Below the pieces are notes generated by a model. That model did no database searches and was not told the origin of the DNA. It worked only from the letters and a program-made list of their open reading frames with translations. A program made the translations under genes and the position numbers. A stretch of 64,000 bases of DNA. Origin: Trichostrongylus colubriformis. Taxonomy: Eukaryota; Nematoda; Chromadorea; Rhabditida; Trichostrongylidae. Positions 22,574-35,083 of this stretch are shown here, one piece after another (the stretch's first letter is position 1; each line of letters opens with the position of its first letter). The stretch covers positions 50,114,873 to 50,178,872 of the forward strand of contig OZ022257.1 in assembly GCA_963978905.1 (NCBI GenBank), given 5' to 3'.

Positions 22574-23272
22574 TATTACTAGACACTTGTTAGAATAAAT
22601 GCCAAGAATAAAAAGGGAAATATGTTGACTGGGAAGGAAATCCTGGGCCTACGCGGACACCATGTGCCTTCTTCTGGGTGGATCGTGCGTGAAGCAACTC
22701 GAGAAAGCCTTATGGAGACCCAGATACACCCCTTGTCCTGGCTCCTCCTCTAAGAGAAGGTAGTGTATGCTGTTTGTAACGGCTTTCTCTCATAGTTCCT
22801 TGAGGTTGTGATCGATGTGACATGTCAGTGATAAAGCAGTTATTGTTAGAAAACTAACAAGGAATGATGAAATGTGGATAAGATGTCCGGTATCGATCCC
22901 GCACCACATCATAAGTTATGCGGGTTTGATTGCAGAAACTTGACACCTTATTTGCAGCGCACAATTCCAAGAGGATCGAAGGATTAGCGTGCCACTTGAC
23001 TCTGTTTATCTTTTGCGTTGTTCATGGGCTCTTCTTTCTAGAATATCTTCTTAAACACTTTTGAAAAATTGTGGGCCTTACCTTGTTTTCTATCTGTAGG
23101 GGACCGCATTCCGCATGTTTAAGCGATGATTAAATTGAATATTAGCTTCGGATTTGAACCCAGTTAGTCATTTATCACATCTCCCCTTTACACTTTAGAC
23201 CCTCAGCCTGAGAAATTCCATTGATCACTGTCTACCTCAACGAGTACGACACAGGACTCCTCGACGGAGGCT
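22574..23272. other. No supported gene; tRNA-like B-box
   Basis: On the minus strand near 23150-23162, GGGTTCAAATCCG is a good B-box, but the surrounding bases do not fold into a tRNA. A SINE remnant is likely. Confidence 0.35.
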
Positions 23273-23338
23273 TGACCTTGGTCGTAGTATCGCGTGCGAA
23301 AGTGCGACGCCGCAAAATTGCGGTGTCAGATGGCGACC
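23273..23338 (-). mobile_element. Half of a GTCGCC-family MITE
   Basis: Only the right arm is present (CGTAGTATCGCGTGCGAAAG to GATGGCGACC, then TAA). It matches the right half of the 1306 copy. Confidence 0.65.
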
Positions 23339-24624
23339 TAAGCTTTTTTCTTCACTGGCCAATAACTACCATCTATAACTTTATTTTTGACAATCAAGCA
23401 AATTATCGCTCTCACTGCCTTCAGCTGAGGTTCAGGACAAGTTATAATACCTAGGGTGTTGAAAACCCTCATCAGACACGGACAGCAGGGATGTTATCGT
23501 AGGCCCTCAGCAAAGATGGTGTCCTCAGCATACACTCAGCCTTCAGGTCTCCATAAAAAGCTAGTAGATCAGCTCTTTGCTTTGTAATTACCTTGAGGTG
23601 TTTCATTAACTTGACGAGACAGTGACCTTTTATGCGCATTTAGCATGTGCAATTTCTTGTGGCTCGTCCATTGTCCAGCAAATTCGCGGTTCTTTTTTTA
23701 AAGTCGAATCTGGTCCCCAACTGGTCGAATCTGGTCCCCAACTGGTCGAATCTGGTCCCCAACTGGAAAAAAGGAAATACCGTGCTTTTCTTTGCCTTGT
23801 TATCGTGGGTTGCAATAATTTTGGCGAACGTACCATGACTATGGTAGTAGGACATTTGCCTTACATCAACACAATTTCGAAAGCGACTTTATCCACTTGT
23901 AATGGAAACCTTCTGACTACTGAACGTACTGCTCACTGTACAAATGTGAGTTAAAAGGTGTATAGAAAAAGATATATAAGTAATCAGCAAACTTGGCACA
24001 AAAAGAGACTGGAAAACAAGCTTTCTAGATGAGATATAACCCATTCTTGCTCCCAAATTGTCCGCCGCCCACCAACTAGATTGATACCTTCAATCTGACT
24101 CCGAGTTGGTGTCGCCCGCCGTAAGCAATCAAACCAATACCGCTGGGATGCGTGACGTTTTGGGTTTGTCCCCGATTACTGATGGCAGCGGAGATTGCCT
24201 AGTGACCAAAGTGATGCTTTGGGCTCCATCACATTACTTCGAAGAACCTGATAACTCTCCCAAGTTTCACAAATAAATAGTAATTTGAAAAGTAAGCCAA
24301 TGTTTCGAGAAGGTGAAAGAAAAATAATAGTAAAGTTGAACTTGGAATTGCGCTCTTCTCTGAATTTCACTGCAAAGCTAAAGATTCAAATATGCTGTTC
24401 AATGTCGCAGAGCTTTTAAGTTCAGGCTGTAATAGGATGGTATACCATAACCATCACTAACAACAGGAGCTTTTTCTCAGGTATTAAATAAAATTTAACG
24501 TTTAGGTAAACGCATATAATACGTACGATCAAGGATTTGTTATTTGATGAGATGCAGTTTGCAACTTACTTTGATTTATGAATCAATGAAAGTTTGTAGC
24601 CAGACTAAAGTTACCACTCGTGGG
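23339..24624. other. No supported gene; 21-bp minisatellite
   Basis: A 110-codon plus-strand frame at 23622-23954 spans the 21-bp repeat and stays open because the unit is a multiple of three. I see no other reason to call it coding. Confidence 0.4.
23704..23766 (+). repeat. Minisatellite, 3 x 21 bp
   Basis: Three identical head-to-tail units, TCGAATCTGGTCCCCAACTG plus G. The period is divisible by three. Exact identity suggests recent expansion. Confidence 0.95.
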
Positions 24625-24870
24625 GGTAGCGACTGTGGTAAAGACAATGGTAGGTAGGGGTAATGTGAGTAACAAGAACTCTAGTGAGTCATCCAAGTGG
24701 ATGCTACGCGTCCAAGAAAACAATGTGTGGTGAAATTTCCAGTGAAAAGGAGCGTCGCCGAGCTTCAGGAGTACCGCCTTCTTCAACAGTTGCTTGCTGT
24801 TCTGCAGGGTCCGCCCCTTTCGCTAACATGGCCCTCCTCCTTGCGCACCTGAACGTTCATAGTCAATAAT
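24625..24870 (+). repeat. Dispersed repeat family shared with 28605-28860
   Basis: The shared order is GTrAkGTGAGnAAynAGAACTC, then TCATCCAArTG, then a variable block ending in ATTTCC, then TTTCGCTAACrTrGCCC. A weaker third copy, inverted, lies at 30845-31075. Confidence 0.6.
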
Positions 24871-25239
24871 TTTTCGATATTTGGCCCTAACTATCCCTGC
24901 CACTACCCTTCAATACGGTTTTTGTCTTCAATCCAAATATTCCCGGAAGATTGCAATTATTAACTGGTCAGTGCTGTGTTCTTTTCGGACAACTGTTCGC
25001 TCAGAGAAATGCGATTAGGCGGTCCCAATTGAATTCGAAATCTGGTAGAGCCTCATTATTATTCTTCCATCCTTGAACCCAAGGATATAGCTGTGCTAGG
25101 CTCAAATCATTCTTAGCCCAGGAAGCAAATTGTGGAATGGTTTTCGCCTAGTCCAGCTGAACTCTCCCGCTTCTTTGCAGCAGAGGTTGTTCGGATGGAC
25201 AAAGCACCCGTAAGCGGCAGGCCGTGCAATTCATTGTGC

Positions 25240-25475
25240 AAGCAGTCGAATGCCACTCTCATGGTGCGGGAATCAAGTTCCACATCATCGCACCGAGCAT
25301 TGCAATCCTCCGGAGCCGGTGAGTTGGTACCAGACTCGTATGGGAGGATAAATGCACTCACTTGTACATCGGCTGGCTCCCGCTATTCGTTGTATAGGCC
25401 GAATCGCATTCACTCGTGATTTTGAAAGGAACTAGAATGCATGGCGCATCCCACAGAAGGGATTGATTATCGTCA
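25240..25475 (+). repeat. GGTGCGGG SINE-like repeat, copy 2
   Basis: Shares CTCTCATGGTGCGGG, TTGGTACCAGACTCGTATG, TACATCGGCTGG, TTGTATAGGCCrAAyCGCATT and GGCGCATCCC with 7963-8230. Confidence 0.7.
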
Positions 25476-25879
25476 AAACTTCATTCTTCCATCACTTAGA
25501 GGTGATGGGTACGATAATTTGACCGTCGGATAAGATTATGTTCATTGCGAGTACACGCTGGAGGTTCAAGCTGACGGACACGTCGACAAGTTAACCCAAC
25601 AAAGTTCTATGAAACAGCCGACCTTTCTTAAACGGACCCCAGCATATACGGTAGCCAGTATGACCGTCAAGTATCATAGATCTACTGGATACGTCAGTCA
25701 GGCAGCAGGTAGAATCAGAAAATCCACTTCAGGATTTTCGGCTGGCCTTAGCTCGTTCTTTTCGAAAAATCACCACCTCTACATTTTTACAGCCGTCCGA
25801 AACATCCTACACTCCGCCTTCGATTGATGATGACGTTCAAACTTGTCAAGAAAAATCTACCTTTCATTTCGTACAATTT

Positions 25880-27365
25880 ATGTGGAACCACCGGGGGTGC
25901 CAAAAAAGTACTTTTACCCACGACTCACAAAATATTGCGGCAAAATACACCCGAAATGCTCCTCTAAAAGCAGAAACAAGCTGTGGCTCCCTACGTTCAC
26001 CTTCATAAAAAATATGGAGCTTTCATTCGGCGCAGTCGGGCTTTGGAGTACCTGCACTATCAAGGTCCGCTTAAAACGGTGAAGCCAGGCTCCGTGGTAG
26101 GTCTTTTGTGTGAAGCTTCCTGAGGATTGGCCCTTCAGTTCATGGAAGTCACAGAGCCCTGCTGCTCGGACAACGCCGCTATGATTCGAAGTATCACTTT
26201 CCATGCCTCAAACCTGCCCCCGAAGGGGTTTCAGTGGTAATGGTACGTTCTGGTTTTTTGGAATGAGACCCGGGAAGATTGATAGAGCTTCGAACGCTGA
26301 TTATAACTGTGAAAACCAAAATTGCTAAATGGCATCCTGAAGCGAGTTACGAGAGGTCAAAGCCTGTGCACCTCATTGGCGAGGCACTTTGCCATCAGAC
26401 GGTTTGTCGAAATGACCATTTGCAATGAGACACGTACCACTGTACGTGCTTTTAGATGCTGATTTCAAATCTGTATTCAGAATCTGTCAAACCATCACCT
26501 GAATGAAGTTATTAAGATTATTCTGAAAGAAAGAGTAATACCAATACATGGTATGTTTGGGAGCCCATAACGCGCGAGCCATACGTTTTCACGCAAAACC
26601 AGTGCGATTTTCGTGTTCATGGGATCAAATTACGCTATGGGACAAGTTTTCAGCCAATTCGAGAATTTGACCAAATCTCGGAAAAATTGATGGGCTATTG
26701 GCTGGCAACCGATTTAACAAAGGAGAAGTCGTTGACCCTTGCCCAGCAAATGCTCTTATTTGGCGCTTGTTACGTGCGTTTAGTGTGATGGGCAAGTGTG
26801 ATAGGTATGTTTAGGTTATCTTGTTCAGCTTGCAGGATTTTTTGTGGAAGGAACTTCAAAAAGACCTACTTAACCCCTGGCCACCCCTAATTTTCCGAAG
26901 TTGTGCCAAAAACTGGATCCGGCTAAAAATTTACAGGGGGGTAATTCGATCCCCTACGCGCGAATATCATACAAGGAAACATTTAGAAGTGAAAGAAAAG
27001 CACTTACTGACAATGAAAGTGGCTCTCCGATGACAAAGCGCCTCGCCATTCAGATGTCACAGGCAAGTCACAGGCAAAATTTGACCCCTCGTTACTCGCT
27101 TCAGAATGCCGCTTAGCAATTTTGGTTTTCACAGTTATAATCAGCGTTCGAAGCTCTATCGATTCCCCCGGGTCTCATTTCAAAGTTCCATGGGAAGTAA
27201 AATACCTTCCCTAGTTAGAAACGAAGGGCGCTAGAAATCCGGAAAAACGGAATGTTAAAGACACCACCCAGTGTGAATCCCCTTAGGTGCCCAGAGTGAA
27301 CGGACCTCAGCAAGGTTGTGAACGAGTACAACGAAATTTTGGATTTTGCCCATGTGAGGTGACAC
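25880..27365 (+). repeat. Repeat R8 copy A, split by a 0.9-kb inverted-repeat element
   Basis: Sequence 25880-26260 and 27221-27365 is colinear with 55335-56550. Shared words include GCAGAAACAAGCTGTGG, TGCTCGGACAACGCCGCTAT, GGTAATGGTACGTTCTGGTT and GTGAACGGACCTCAGCAAGG. Copy B lacks the 26261-27220 segment. The origin of R8 itself is unknown. Confidence 0.7.
26262..27179. mobile_element. Non-autonomous TIR element, 0.92 kb
   Basis: Terminal inverted repeats of about 150 bp: AATGAGACCCGGG, then ATAGAGCTTCGAACGCTGAT and TGTGAAAACCAAAATTGCTA on the left, with the complement on the right. Inside are AT-rich DNA and a segment shared with 18925-19030. There is no transposase and no clear duplication. 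Copy B of R8 provides the empty site. Confidence 0.75.
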
Positions 27366-27553
27366 ATCTTATTCACTCTTTCCTCGCTCCCGTTCCTGCT
27401 CGTGCAGATGGCTGCCACGGAATATGGTGATAGAGTGAGGCCTCTTGAATCTGGGGATGAAAATACCTCAACAGAATTTGCTGTAGTTCGACTAAAGTGG
27501 GATTTAAAGTGGAGGAGACAAAATTACTTTTTTTGGCACCCCCTGTAGATACC

Positions 27554-27783
27554 GGGTGTATATCGCTAGGACAGAAACGTCGCGTGGCCGTGTTCGGCAC
27601 GCGACGAGATGGTGCGAGCTATGCGCGCCGTGTTAGTTGAGTCCTGAAGCGATTACGCCTAGAATGAGGCGTAGAGCACCGTCATCGCTTCAAGACCCAT
27701 CCGATACGGCGCGCATAGCTCGCATCATCTCGTCGCGCGCCAAACACGGCCACGCGACGTTTCTGTCCTAGCGATATACACCC
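27554..27783. mobile_element. Mutator-like MITE, 230 bp, perfect 10-bp duplication
   Basis: The first 40 bases (GGGTGTATATCGCTAGGACA, GAAACGTCGCGTGGCCGTGT) are exactly repeated inverted at the right end, with near-identity for about 85 bases. TGTAGATACC lies on both sides (27544-27553 and 27784-27793). The preservation marks it as one of the younger insertions here. Confidence 0.95.
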
Positions 27784-27793
27784 TGTAGATACC

Positions 27794-28604
27794 CAGCTTA
27801 AAAGGATAGCGTAATTTGCTCATGGTCATTGTAGATCTTGTATTATTGCTCAATATATTGGAGCGTACATGTGGGATGTGATATGAACTAAAGAATTCCC
27901 TGCTGTCAGCATCCTGTTGCAAATATTTTTCAGAGTAAATTCCAAGAACACTTTGTGGTAGGATAGCTTGACATATGTTGTTGAAAATAAATCATTTTCG
28001 TGGTAATGATGGATGAGGAACAGCCAGTAAGAAGTTACATAGCGAACAAGTGGTCAGAAAGAACACATGTGCTGAGATCTTTGCGAACATTATAACAAAA
28101 CGAGTGACGAAAATTTCTCGAAAGCGTTCATTCGGATGTCCATAGAGGACAGAAAGCCAAGGGAGATCATGCAGAATTTAATGTGGTTGATCCACTTTAC
28201 GTACGATTGATTTCTTCTCGGATATAAGGAGTTTCTGCTATGCAACAAAAAAACTCAAAGAGTAAAAAGAAAGTAACCACTGCCATCTGAAGAACTGAAT
28301 CACCGCACGATGTTTTTGGAATCGGTGATCTTCTTCAACTCAATGAGAAGATTCGAGGTGTGTCTTATTCAGGTATGAAACCACAAGTAAGGCGGTGAAG
28401 ATAAGGAATCCAGACTTTGCATGATTGCTTCTAAATCTAAGCTGAGTTGAGTAATTATGTAGCGCTACGAGCTCGAAGTAAATCGATAAACTTTCTGCGT
28501 AATAAAATGGGAGAGACAAACCGTGCACTTATTTCAAAAGCTGAAAAAGTACACAAGAAAACTTGACACTTCTACGGTTAGTGTAAAATTTTTTAGTCGG
28601 AGCA
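27794..28604. other. No supported gene
   Basis: A minus-strand frame at 28340-28528 has a hydrophobic stretch (SGFLIFTALLVVSYL) but no start or splice support. Confidence 0.35.
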
Positions 28605-28860
28605 GTTTACCCCCATCCTTCTAACGGGTAGTGGTAAAGGTAAAGTGAGAAATGAGAACTCCTTGAAGTGATTCATCCAAATGAAGACTACGGGTCTACG
28701 AGGAATTCATGGGGCATAATTTCCTCTGCAAAAGAACGCACACAGTCTCGTAAGGGCAGTCTTTTTCAACAGCCACCACCCGTTTCAACATGGCCCGCCT
28801 TTTTCGCTAACGTAGCCCGCCCCTTTTCAGAATCAACAGTGGGGAAGGGTTTTTATTTTT
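28605..28860 (+). repeat. Dispersed repeat, second copy of the 24625 family
   Basis: Homologous to 24625-24870 throughout at about 60-65% identity, ending in TTTTTCGCTAACGTAGCCCG. Confidence 0.6.
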
Positions 28861-30844
28861 TGAGTTTTTGACTCTTTCAATCCATTTTTTATTCACTTTC
28901 ATTCTACTGAACACCTCGACTTTCATAATGAACAGTTTTCATATTCGGCGTAAACTATCCCGACCAGTGTCTTTAATAATGTAAAAGATGGAAGTGGATC
29001 GACTCCTTCGAATATATCACGCATGCTGCAATAGCCACAAGTCTCTAACTACATATTGGATGCTTGTTATGATGTATGAAAAGTAGTCGGTGCCGAATTT
29101 GGCGTTGTTTTTTTTATATTGAGCCAATCAACTTAGCATTTTCTATTTTCAAACTTCCAAACAATTAGCTGGCCCCCTGGGACGGGAGACGGCTCAGTCA
29201 GTTCGCAACCATGCGGTTCGTACAGCAACATATTAGTGGGTAATCGTTATAAAACTTGGATAATCTAGCCTACGGAAATTCAAAAATAACAAAATAGCAT
29301 AAATACTAGCTCATCCTTATCGGTATACTAGCTCGGGTATCTAAGCGCGAGCCAAGCTTTGGTATGAGAACGTACAATTTTATCTAGTACTTAGCCATCC
29401 AACAAGGTAATCAAATAATAGTGAATGAAAGAATCAAGAAGAGCCTGATGGATGATCTGTGTCGCGTGTGGTTGGAATTCACAAAGATTCAAAAATTTTC
29501 GATGCCCCGCCCGAGGCATAGAAAGGCGGATGGCAAGCAAAGGATTGGAAGGGGACCAAAGAAGCGAAATTGAGCATAAGTTGGAGCTTTTTTTCCAGAT
29601 CTACGAATTGAGAAAGGAGCTGAGTGAAGGAAAAGAGAGTTCAATCCAGAATCATCAAAGGAGAAAGTCATCAAACGCCGATGAAATGAATGGACGAAAT
29701 GGCTGTGATGGTTGACAGTGTCGTCGTCTACTAAACAGTTGACTCATTCGCTCAATAATATGTAAGTTCGGCTGCAAAGTTATCGAATAGGCCTACATAG
29801 GTCTTCATTGTGCATGGACTCGACCAGGGAGAAATCTGCGCTCATCCCAGAGGGTGGAAAAGAGCGGCGATGGTGGGAAAATTGCAAGTTTCATTAGCTC
29901 GCTCCCCATATCGCTATCTTCTCATAACTCAATTCTTCACCCATCGATTCAATCTCAGTCCTTATGTTATTAAAGCTTCTAACAATATTAAAGCTTCTAA
30001 CAAGAAGATCATGAATGGCTGAAGCGATCCACTCTAAAACCCAGGCTTGCGGAAGGTCTGTGTCACAAGTCTCTACCTAGTTTTGTCCACAGAAGGGAAG
30101 GTTATCCACCCTCTGTGAGAACCAGGAATGACAATGTCGTCACCGACTAGAATAGAGAATCGAGGTACTGAGAAGGGCGCAGTTAGGGGGAACTATACAC
30201 AATAACTCTAAACCCTAAAACTGGACCCGTTCCTCTCGTTGTTTTTTGCGTGGACGAGTTTCGTGCAGCGCCCGCTCTCTGAATATCGATCTGAGTCACG
30301 CGGTTCTATGATACGTGGCGGTGGTACGTATCTAAATGACGCACTCGTTTGTGACCAGGGAGGTGTTACAACTTTCCATTGAACTGTGGAAAGAGTTTCA
30401 TAGGGGACCTTCAGTGGTAGTGAAAAATATGAAAACTAAAACTGCTGTTCCTAAGAAAGTAGGAGAGGTTATGTTTATGCTTGCGGTGACTCATCAGCAG
30501 GACCGTTTGCTCGAAAGGACTCCTCAATAGGAAGCAAACTCACTATCCACTCCATGTTAAGCGCCAAGGTTGCCACCGTACTACGGCGACCAGTCAACTT
30601 GCACAGGGATAACAAAGTTGATGAGTTACTTCAATCAGCGCGTCCCATCCGAAAATCATCCCAATTAATTTTCGACTTCTGAATGCTTTGGAACAGCTTT
30701 TGGCAGTTTTATTTATTTTACAGTTATTATTAGTGTATGCGCCGCGTAGACGCGCCACAGATAGAAAAAGAATAACAAATGCCTAAACTGGTCAAAAGGG
30801 CTGACACCCAATTCTTCGTGCCCCGACAGAACCAAAAGATAAAC
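28861..30844. other. Mostly unassigned; short tandem repeat and weak terminal-exon candidate
   Basis: 29969-30004 is an 18-bp unit (ATTAAAGCTTCTAACAAk) in two copies. At 29599-29715 an acceptor-like TTTTTTTCCAG is followed by an open, charged 38-codon frame (IYELRKELSEGKESSIQNHQ) to TGA. It could be a terminal exon, but no upstream partner was found. 30715-30850 is the second copy of the 7186 repeat. Confidence 0.3.
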
Positions 30845-31075
30845 AGAGTTTTCGGGCAGAGTTTTGGTTTTCATATTTGTAATCACTATTTTTGACCCTC
30901 TCGACACAACTAGATTTCCTGTCAAAGTTCCATGAGAAATTGAAATTCTTCGCTGATGACACGAGTCTGCACATCGTAGGGCCTTTTACGGTGTTTGAAA
31001 AGCGTTTTCCTTCGCTAATTACGCCACAAATCGTCTTTTTAAACAGCTGTCTCCCATTCATGTGATCCTATTTCC
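30845..31075 (-). repeat. Weak third copy of the 24625/28605 repeat
   Basis: On the minus strand, CATGAATGGGAGACAG, then GATTTGTGGCGTAATTAGCG and AAGGAAAACG align with the CATCCAAATGAAGACT, GGGGCATAATTTCC and AAAAGAACG blocks. Low identity. Confidence 0.35.
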
Positions 31076-31175
31076 CTTACCGAACACCCAGGCTCTGCTA
31101 CTTTTACCCAGTATGACTCTATATTACCATAAAAGGAGGATGGAAGCCAAGAGGATCTTCATGACGCACAAATCA

Positions 31176-31433
31176 GGGGTGTGTGTGGCGATTTTCCGAA
31201 TTCTCGCTTTGCGGCGTCGCACCCGCGGCGCCGTCAGTACGACTTGCCGCAGTGGAATTTGAAATGGCGTTTGGAAGTCCACTCGAGACGCAATGGGCTG
31301 AGATTGTGAACGATCTTCAAAGATTGCAGGTTGGGAGCTTGGATTTTCAACAGATAAAGCCACAAACGACTCGCATTCGCCGCGCCGCTTGCTGCGGGCT
31401 GGGGCGCGAAAATTCAACCGATCGCCGCACAGC
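31176..31433. mobile_element. Mutator-like MITE, 258 bp, perfect 9-bp duplication
   Basis: The ends are GGGGTGTGTGTGGCGAT and the inverted ATCGCCGCACAGC. CACAAATCA lies on both sides (31167-31175 and 31434-31442). The interior is homologous to 5891 and 10248. Confidence 0.9.
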
Positions 31434-31442
31434 CACAAATCA

Positions 31443-33835
31443 GTGGTAATGTCCCTTCTAGTAAAAGAGAGTGTGAAAACAGTCCCGAAAATAGTGGGGA
31501 AGCATTCCGCTGAGAATATGGCTGTGAAGCGGTTTTGGGTAAGAGCACTAACGTTTTGGGTAATGAAAATAGACCCTGGCTTGGGATCACGTCTAAGGTA
31601 GAAGAATCCATATAGTGAAGAGTATTGCCGGTGAATACTACTCGGTTCATCTAGCGCTGGTGCAGAACAGAAAACAATTTGCGGTTTCTGCTCTGGAACT
31701 GAAGAATAATGAAGGACGGCGGACGATTATCTAACATTAAGACTACACCAATCCATCACCAATGCTTGTTTAAAGCAGCTGTTGATAGAGCGCAATTGTT
31801 TTGCTGAATTAGTGACCTAAACAAATGCCCGGTTTCCCCTTCTATTACAGTCCTTTTCAACTTGACGGAGATGTCAACTTAGCAAGCTGAACACTTTGAG
31901 AAGAAAGCTGAGTGCTCGTTCGAGGAAAGATCGTAGAGAAGCAATAATGGGTCTCAGCGTCTGCTAATAAACTAAACACTTCAAGAAATGACAGATTAGC
32001 AGAAAACAAAGATTCGGCCGTGGCCAGCCTACGTTTCCTTTGTAGGAGGGGAACGCCTTTCCCTCCTACCCCTTCCCCCTTGAGACGTTCTGATGGTTTC
32101 CATTTGAGCGGCAATAGACTGAATGAAAGAACTTTCCGGCAGGTCATAGATTAGCATGGTTTCTTCCAGATTAATGACTTGACTTCTTGGTAGTAAAATT
32201 GAAATAGTTGTGAAGGTTTTCTTTGAACATTGAGATTTATGTTTAAACATTTACTTTCAGTTGTATTCATTTCAAATTAAGTGATTAGTTAAGAAGATAA
32301 TTATTTGTTATAACTATTTACTTGTTTGTAATGAAGGGTTAGTCTGGTTTCCGTTTTGCAAAGTAACTTAACTATAAGTGAAATATGAGAAAAAAGCAAA
32401 AGAAGTGTCGAATCTGCTCAAAATAGCTCCCCTTCTCGGAATCGTTTTTTGAACCTTGTGCAAGACTAGAACAGCGGAGGAGGAGGGGGGGGGGGGGGAG
32501 AGGGGTGTAAGTGTTCGGGCGAAAATTTCGAAATGCCACTTTCGTGTGCTTACACACATATGTGGACGTCAATTCGCTCAATCGGCTCATGATAGAAAAG
32601 ATTTTCCCAACACGTCTTCTGCGAGGCGCTCCTTTCTATCTTTTTTTTGCGAAAACTCCCTTATGTGTGACATCAAGCCAAAGTATTTTTGAAAATCGTA
32701 AATCTTTACCATGGGACCATAGGAATTCAAAGCGCAATGGAAACAGCTAATATTTTTCTTTTTCGTGAAGTCACGCATGCAGGGTAAAATTAAGACCCAC
32801 GTATGTACTTTGGAACTCAAGGCAGCAGGGATCCGAGTGGCACAATAGCAAGGGTAACTTTTTACGGCGCAACATTTGTGAAATTTGTGAGTTGGCTACT
32901 ATTATAGTCACCTAAGGGGAGGGGTGGGGGGGGGGGGGGGGGAGGGGTGGTGGCAGAGGGACAGGAAGGCAAGCGTGTTCAAAAACATTGCCATCTGTAA
33001 ACGAAAATTCGAGCTCAGAGGAGATAATATGTAATGAAAATCGCTTCAAAAAAGCGTGCCATTGGGGGCTGTTGCGATTCTAGCGCGTTTCATCTCGAAT
33101 TGCTCGCTTCTGTGTCCGAGTTGCCGGGTGGCGACCGGCCGACGCCACTGTCATTTGATATCGCGTAGGGTGAATTTGATTTCATTCGTGATGATGTCAA
33201 ACAAGTGAAACAGCAAACAGCAAGAAATAAGTGAATTAACGAGAGCGAGAAAGAAAGAGGGTGTTGATAACGAATGAAATCCAACGAGCCCACCCTCGAC
33301 TTCTCGGCAAAGTGACGTGTGTGCCATTGCGGCTAACTAATGTTCACTGTAGGCCAAATCTGCCACCTTTCCGTGTCTCCAAGGGACGTATTTTTTGCTT
33401 TCAGATTTTTTTTATTGAAACAGACACGAATTTGTGTCCTCCTCGCTACCATAATGAAGTGCGATCCCCCCACATCGATTTTTGAATGAAAATACGAACA
33501 AAGAATTCCGGACGCGATAGAAAGCATTCAAAGAATTCCGGACGCGATAGAAAGCATTCATATTCCACGGAAAGCGACATCGGAACCTGACGATCATGTT
33601 TCCTCAATTGGAAAAAGTGGTGTTGATATAGGGCATTATATCCATAAGAAGGCATAGTATCAAAGGAATCGCTTATTGGTTGGATGTAATTGAGTGGATG
33701 TCGGAAGGCTAAGACGATCGGTGAGGATATTTTCTATCAGTCACCCCAATGACAAGTGCAACCATGGAATCAGCTGCCTACTGAGCTAGCGAGTTCATTG
33801 AATATTTGCTGTTGAAGCATACGACCACCCGCAAG
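31443..33835. other. No supported gene; poly-G tracts and a 30-bp duplication
   Basis: G-tracts lie at 32475-32504 and 32915-32950. Two weak minus-strand frames are of passing interest: 32029-32250 (containing ETMLIYDLPESSFIQS) and 33090-33293 (containing NSPYAISNDSGVGRSPPGNS). Neither has enough support to call. Confidence 0.35.
33500..33559 (+). repeat. Perfect 30-bp tandem duplication
   Basis: The unit (CAAAGAATTCCGGACGCGAT and ten more bases) occurs twice without change at 33500-33529 and 33530-33559. Confidence 0.95.
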
Positions 33836-33890
33836 TTTCGCAATTTGTGATTTTGCGATTTTGCGATTTCGCGATGTCGCGACTCCGTAA
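33836..33890. mobile_element. Fragment of a GTCGCC-family MITE
   Basis: TTTTGCGATTTTGCGATTTC and GCGATGTCGCGACTCCG match the left interior of the family; both ends are missing. A SINE-tail-like CCTCTCAAAACCACTG follows at 33903. Confidence 0.5.
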
Positions 33891-34151
33891 ATTTCAATAA
33901 TTCCTCTCAAAACCACTGTGCTGGATATATTTGGACGGTAACACGAACAAGTATTCAGAAAAAAATCATTTTTGAATGCAGAAAAGGGTAGGAACTTGTA
34001 TGAATTCCCTCCGCACACTTTTAGCAATTGGCGACAAGGAGGCAAAGCAGTGTTTAAAATTAGTTAGTTGCATTTTGCAACGTATCCCTGGTCCACATGA
34101 ATTAAAAGCCTCTTGACAAATGCGTGTGTGAGTCAAATGTTAGAAAATACC

Positions 34152-34391
34152 GGATGTGTGCAGATACCACAGCGAATCGCGTGGCCGCACGCGGCGAGCA
34201 GCGCAGCGGGTGGGAGTGCCAGTGGCAGGGCATGGCAGCCTTCAAGCAAGGCAGTGTGGCATGGGTAGAAGCGCAGATGTGACGCAGCCACGCTCTGCCG
34301 GGCTCTCAAGAGTAATCGATTCGCAAGTCGTACGTGTGGCGCCGCGAGTGAAACGCCGTAAAACGATTCGCTGTCATATCTGCATGCACCC
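34152..34391. mobile_element. Mutator-like MITE, 240 bp
   Basis: The ends are GGATGTGTGCAGATACCACA (then GCGAATCG) and the inverted CGATTCGCTGTCATATCTGC to CACCC. The flanks GAAAATACC and GAAAATATC match at 8 of 9. Part of the interior (GCAGATGTGACGCAGCCACG) recurs, inverted, at 62810-62900. Confidence 0.85.
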
Positions 34392-34859
34392 GAAAATATC
34401 TGATAGCATGATTTCGGCCTGCGAACACTCAGTTTCATTATGAGAGGGCGAACCCACTGGAAATTGGGCCTAAAAGCGAAGATGCTAAGAGAGAGTAGTA
34501 CTACAAATGTTCTACAAGTGTACGTAAAATGGAGATTGTGATCTTCTTTACTAAAAATTATAATAAGTAAAAAATACATGGGGCGACTATAGAAACGAGG
34601 TAGTAGTGTGGTTCACGTGCTGCTGAAACAAGTGTTTGTGCATTGGCCTGCTATAAAAGCTTTACCCATAGAGAAGGTAAAGAACGATTCAGTCATGCGT
34701 GAGTCATGAAACAATCAACAATGAGGGATAAACTTTTACGAAGACCACCAGTGGAAAGAGGGCAATCACATGGCATTGTATCCTATTGGGTGACGCCATA
34801 CCATCGAGTTCCTTTCTTCATCGTTTGTAGGTTATGGGTGTGGTAAGGTATCCATAGTA

Positions 34860-35024
34860 CAGTCCATTTCGGAGCGCCTGGCAGGGCTTGACCTACGGTC
34901 GTGGATGAGAGTGTATTAAACTCTCTCACTACGCAGCACGCTCTCACCCTTGCCTCGTACTCTCACTCTCGCCACTCACCCAAGTCCATAGACCACGCCC
35001 TTCGAGGCGTTCCGAAAGGGACTG
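34860..35024. mobile_element. TA-flanked MITE, CAGTCC family, copy 1
   Basis: The termini are CAGTCCATTTCGGAGCGCCT and AGGCGTTCCGAAAGGGACTG, with TA on both sides. The interior is runs of ACTCTCACTC. A Tc1/mariner-type terminus and duplication. Copy 2 is at 57031-57193. Confidence 0.85.
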
Positions 35025-35083
35025 TAACGCGCAGGACCGCCGTTGCTTAATTTCATGCTTTATCCTATCAAAAATGTGGATTC

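Noticed and set aside
23137..23222. Possible tRNA gene on the minus strand
   Set aside because: A good B-box is present but the acceptor and anticodon stems do not pair. Treated as a SINE remnant.
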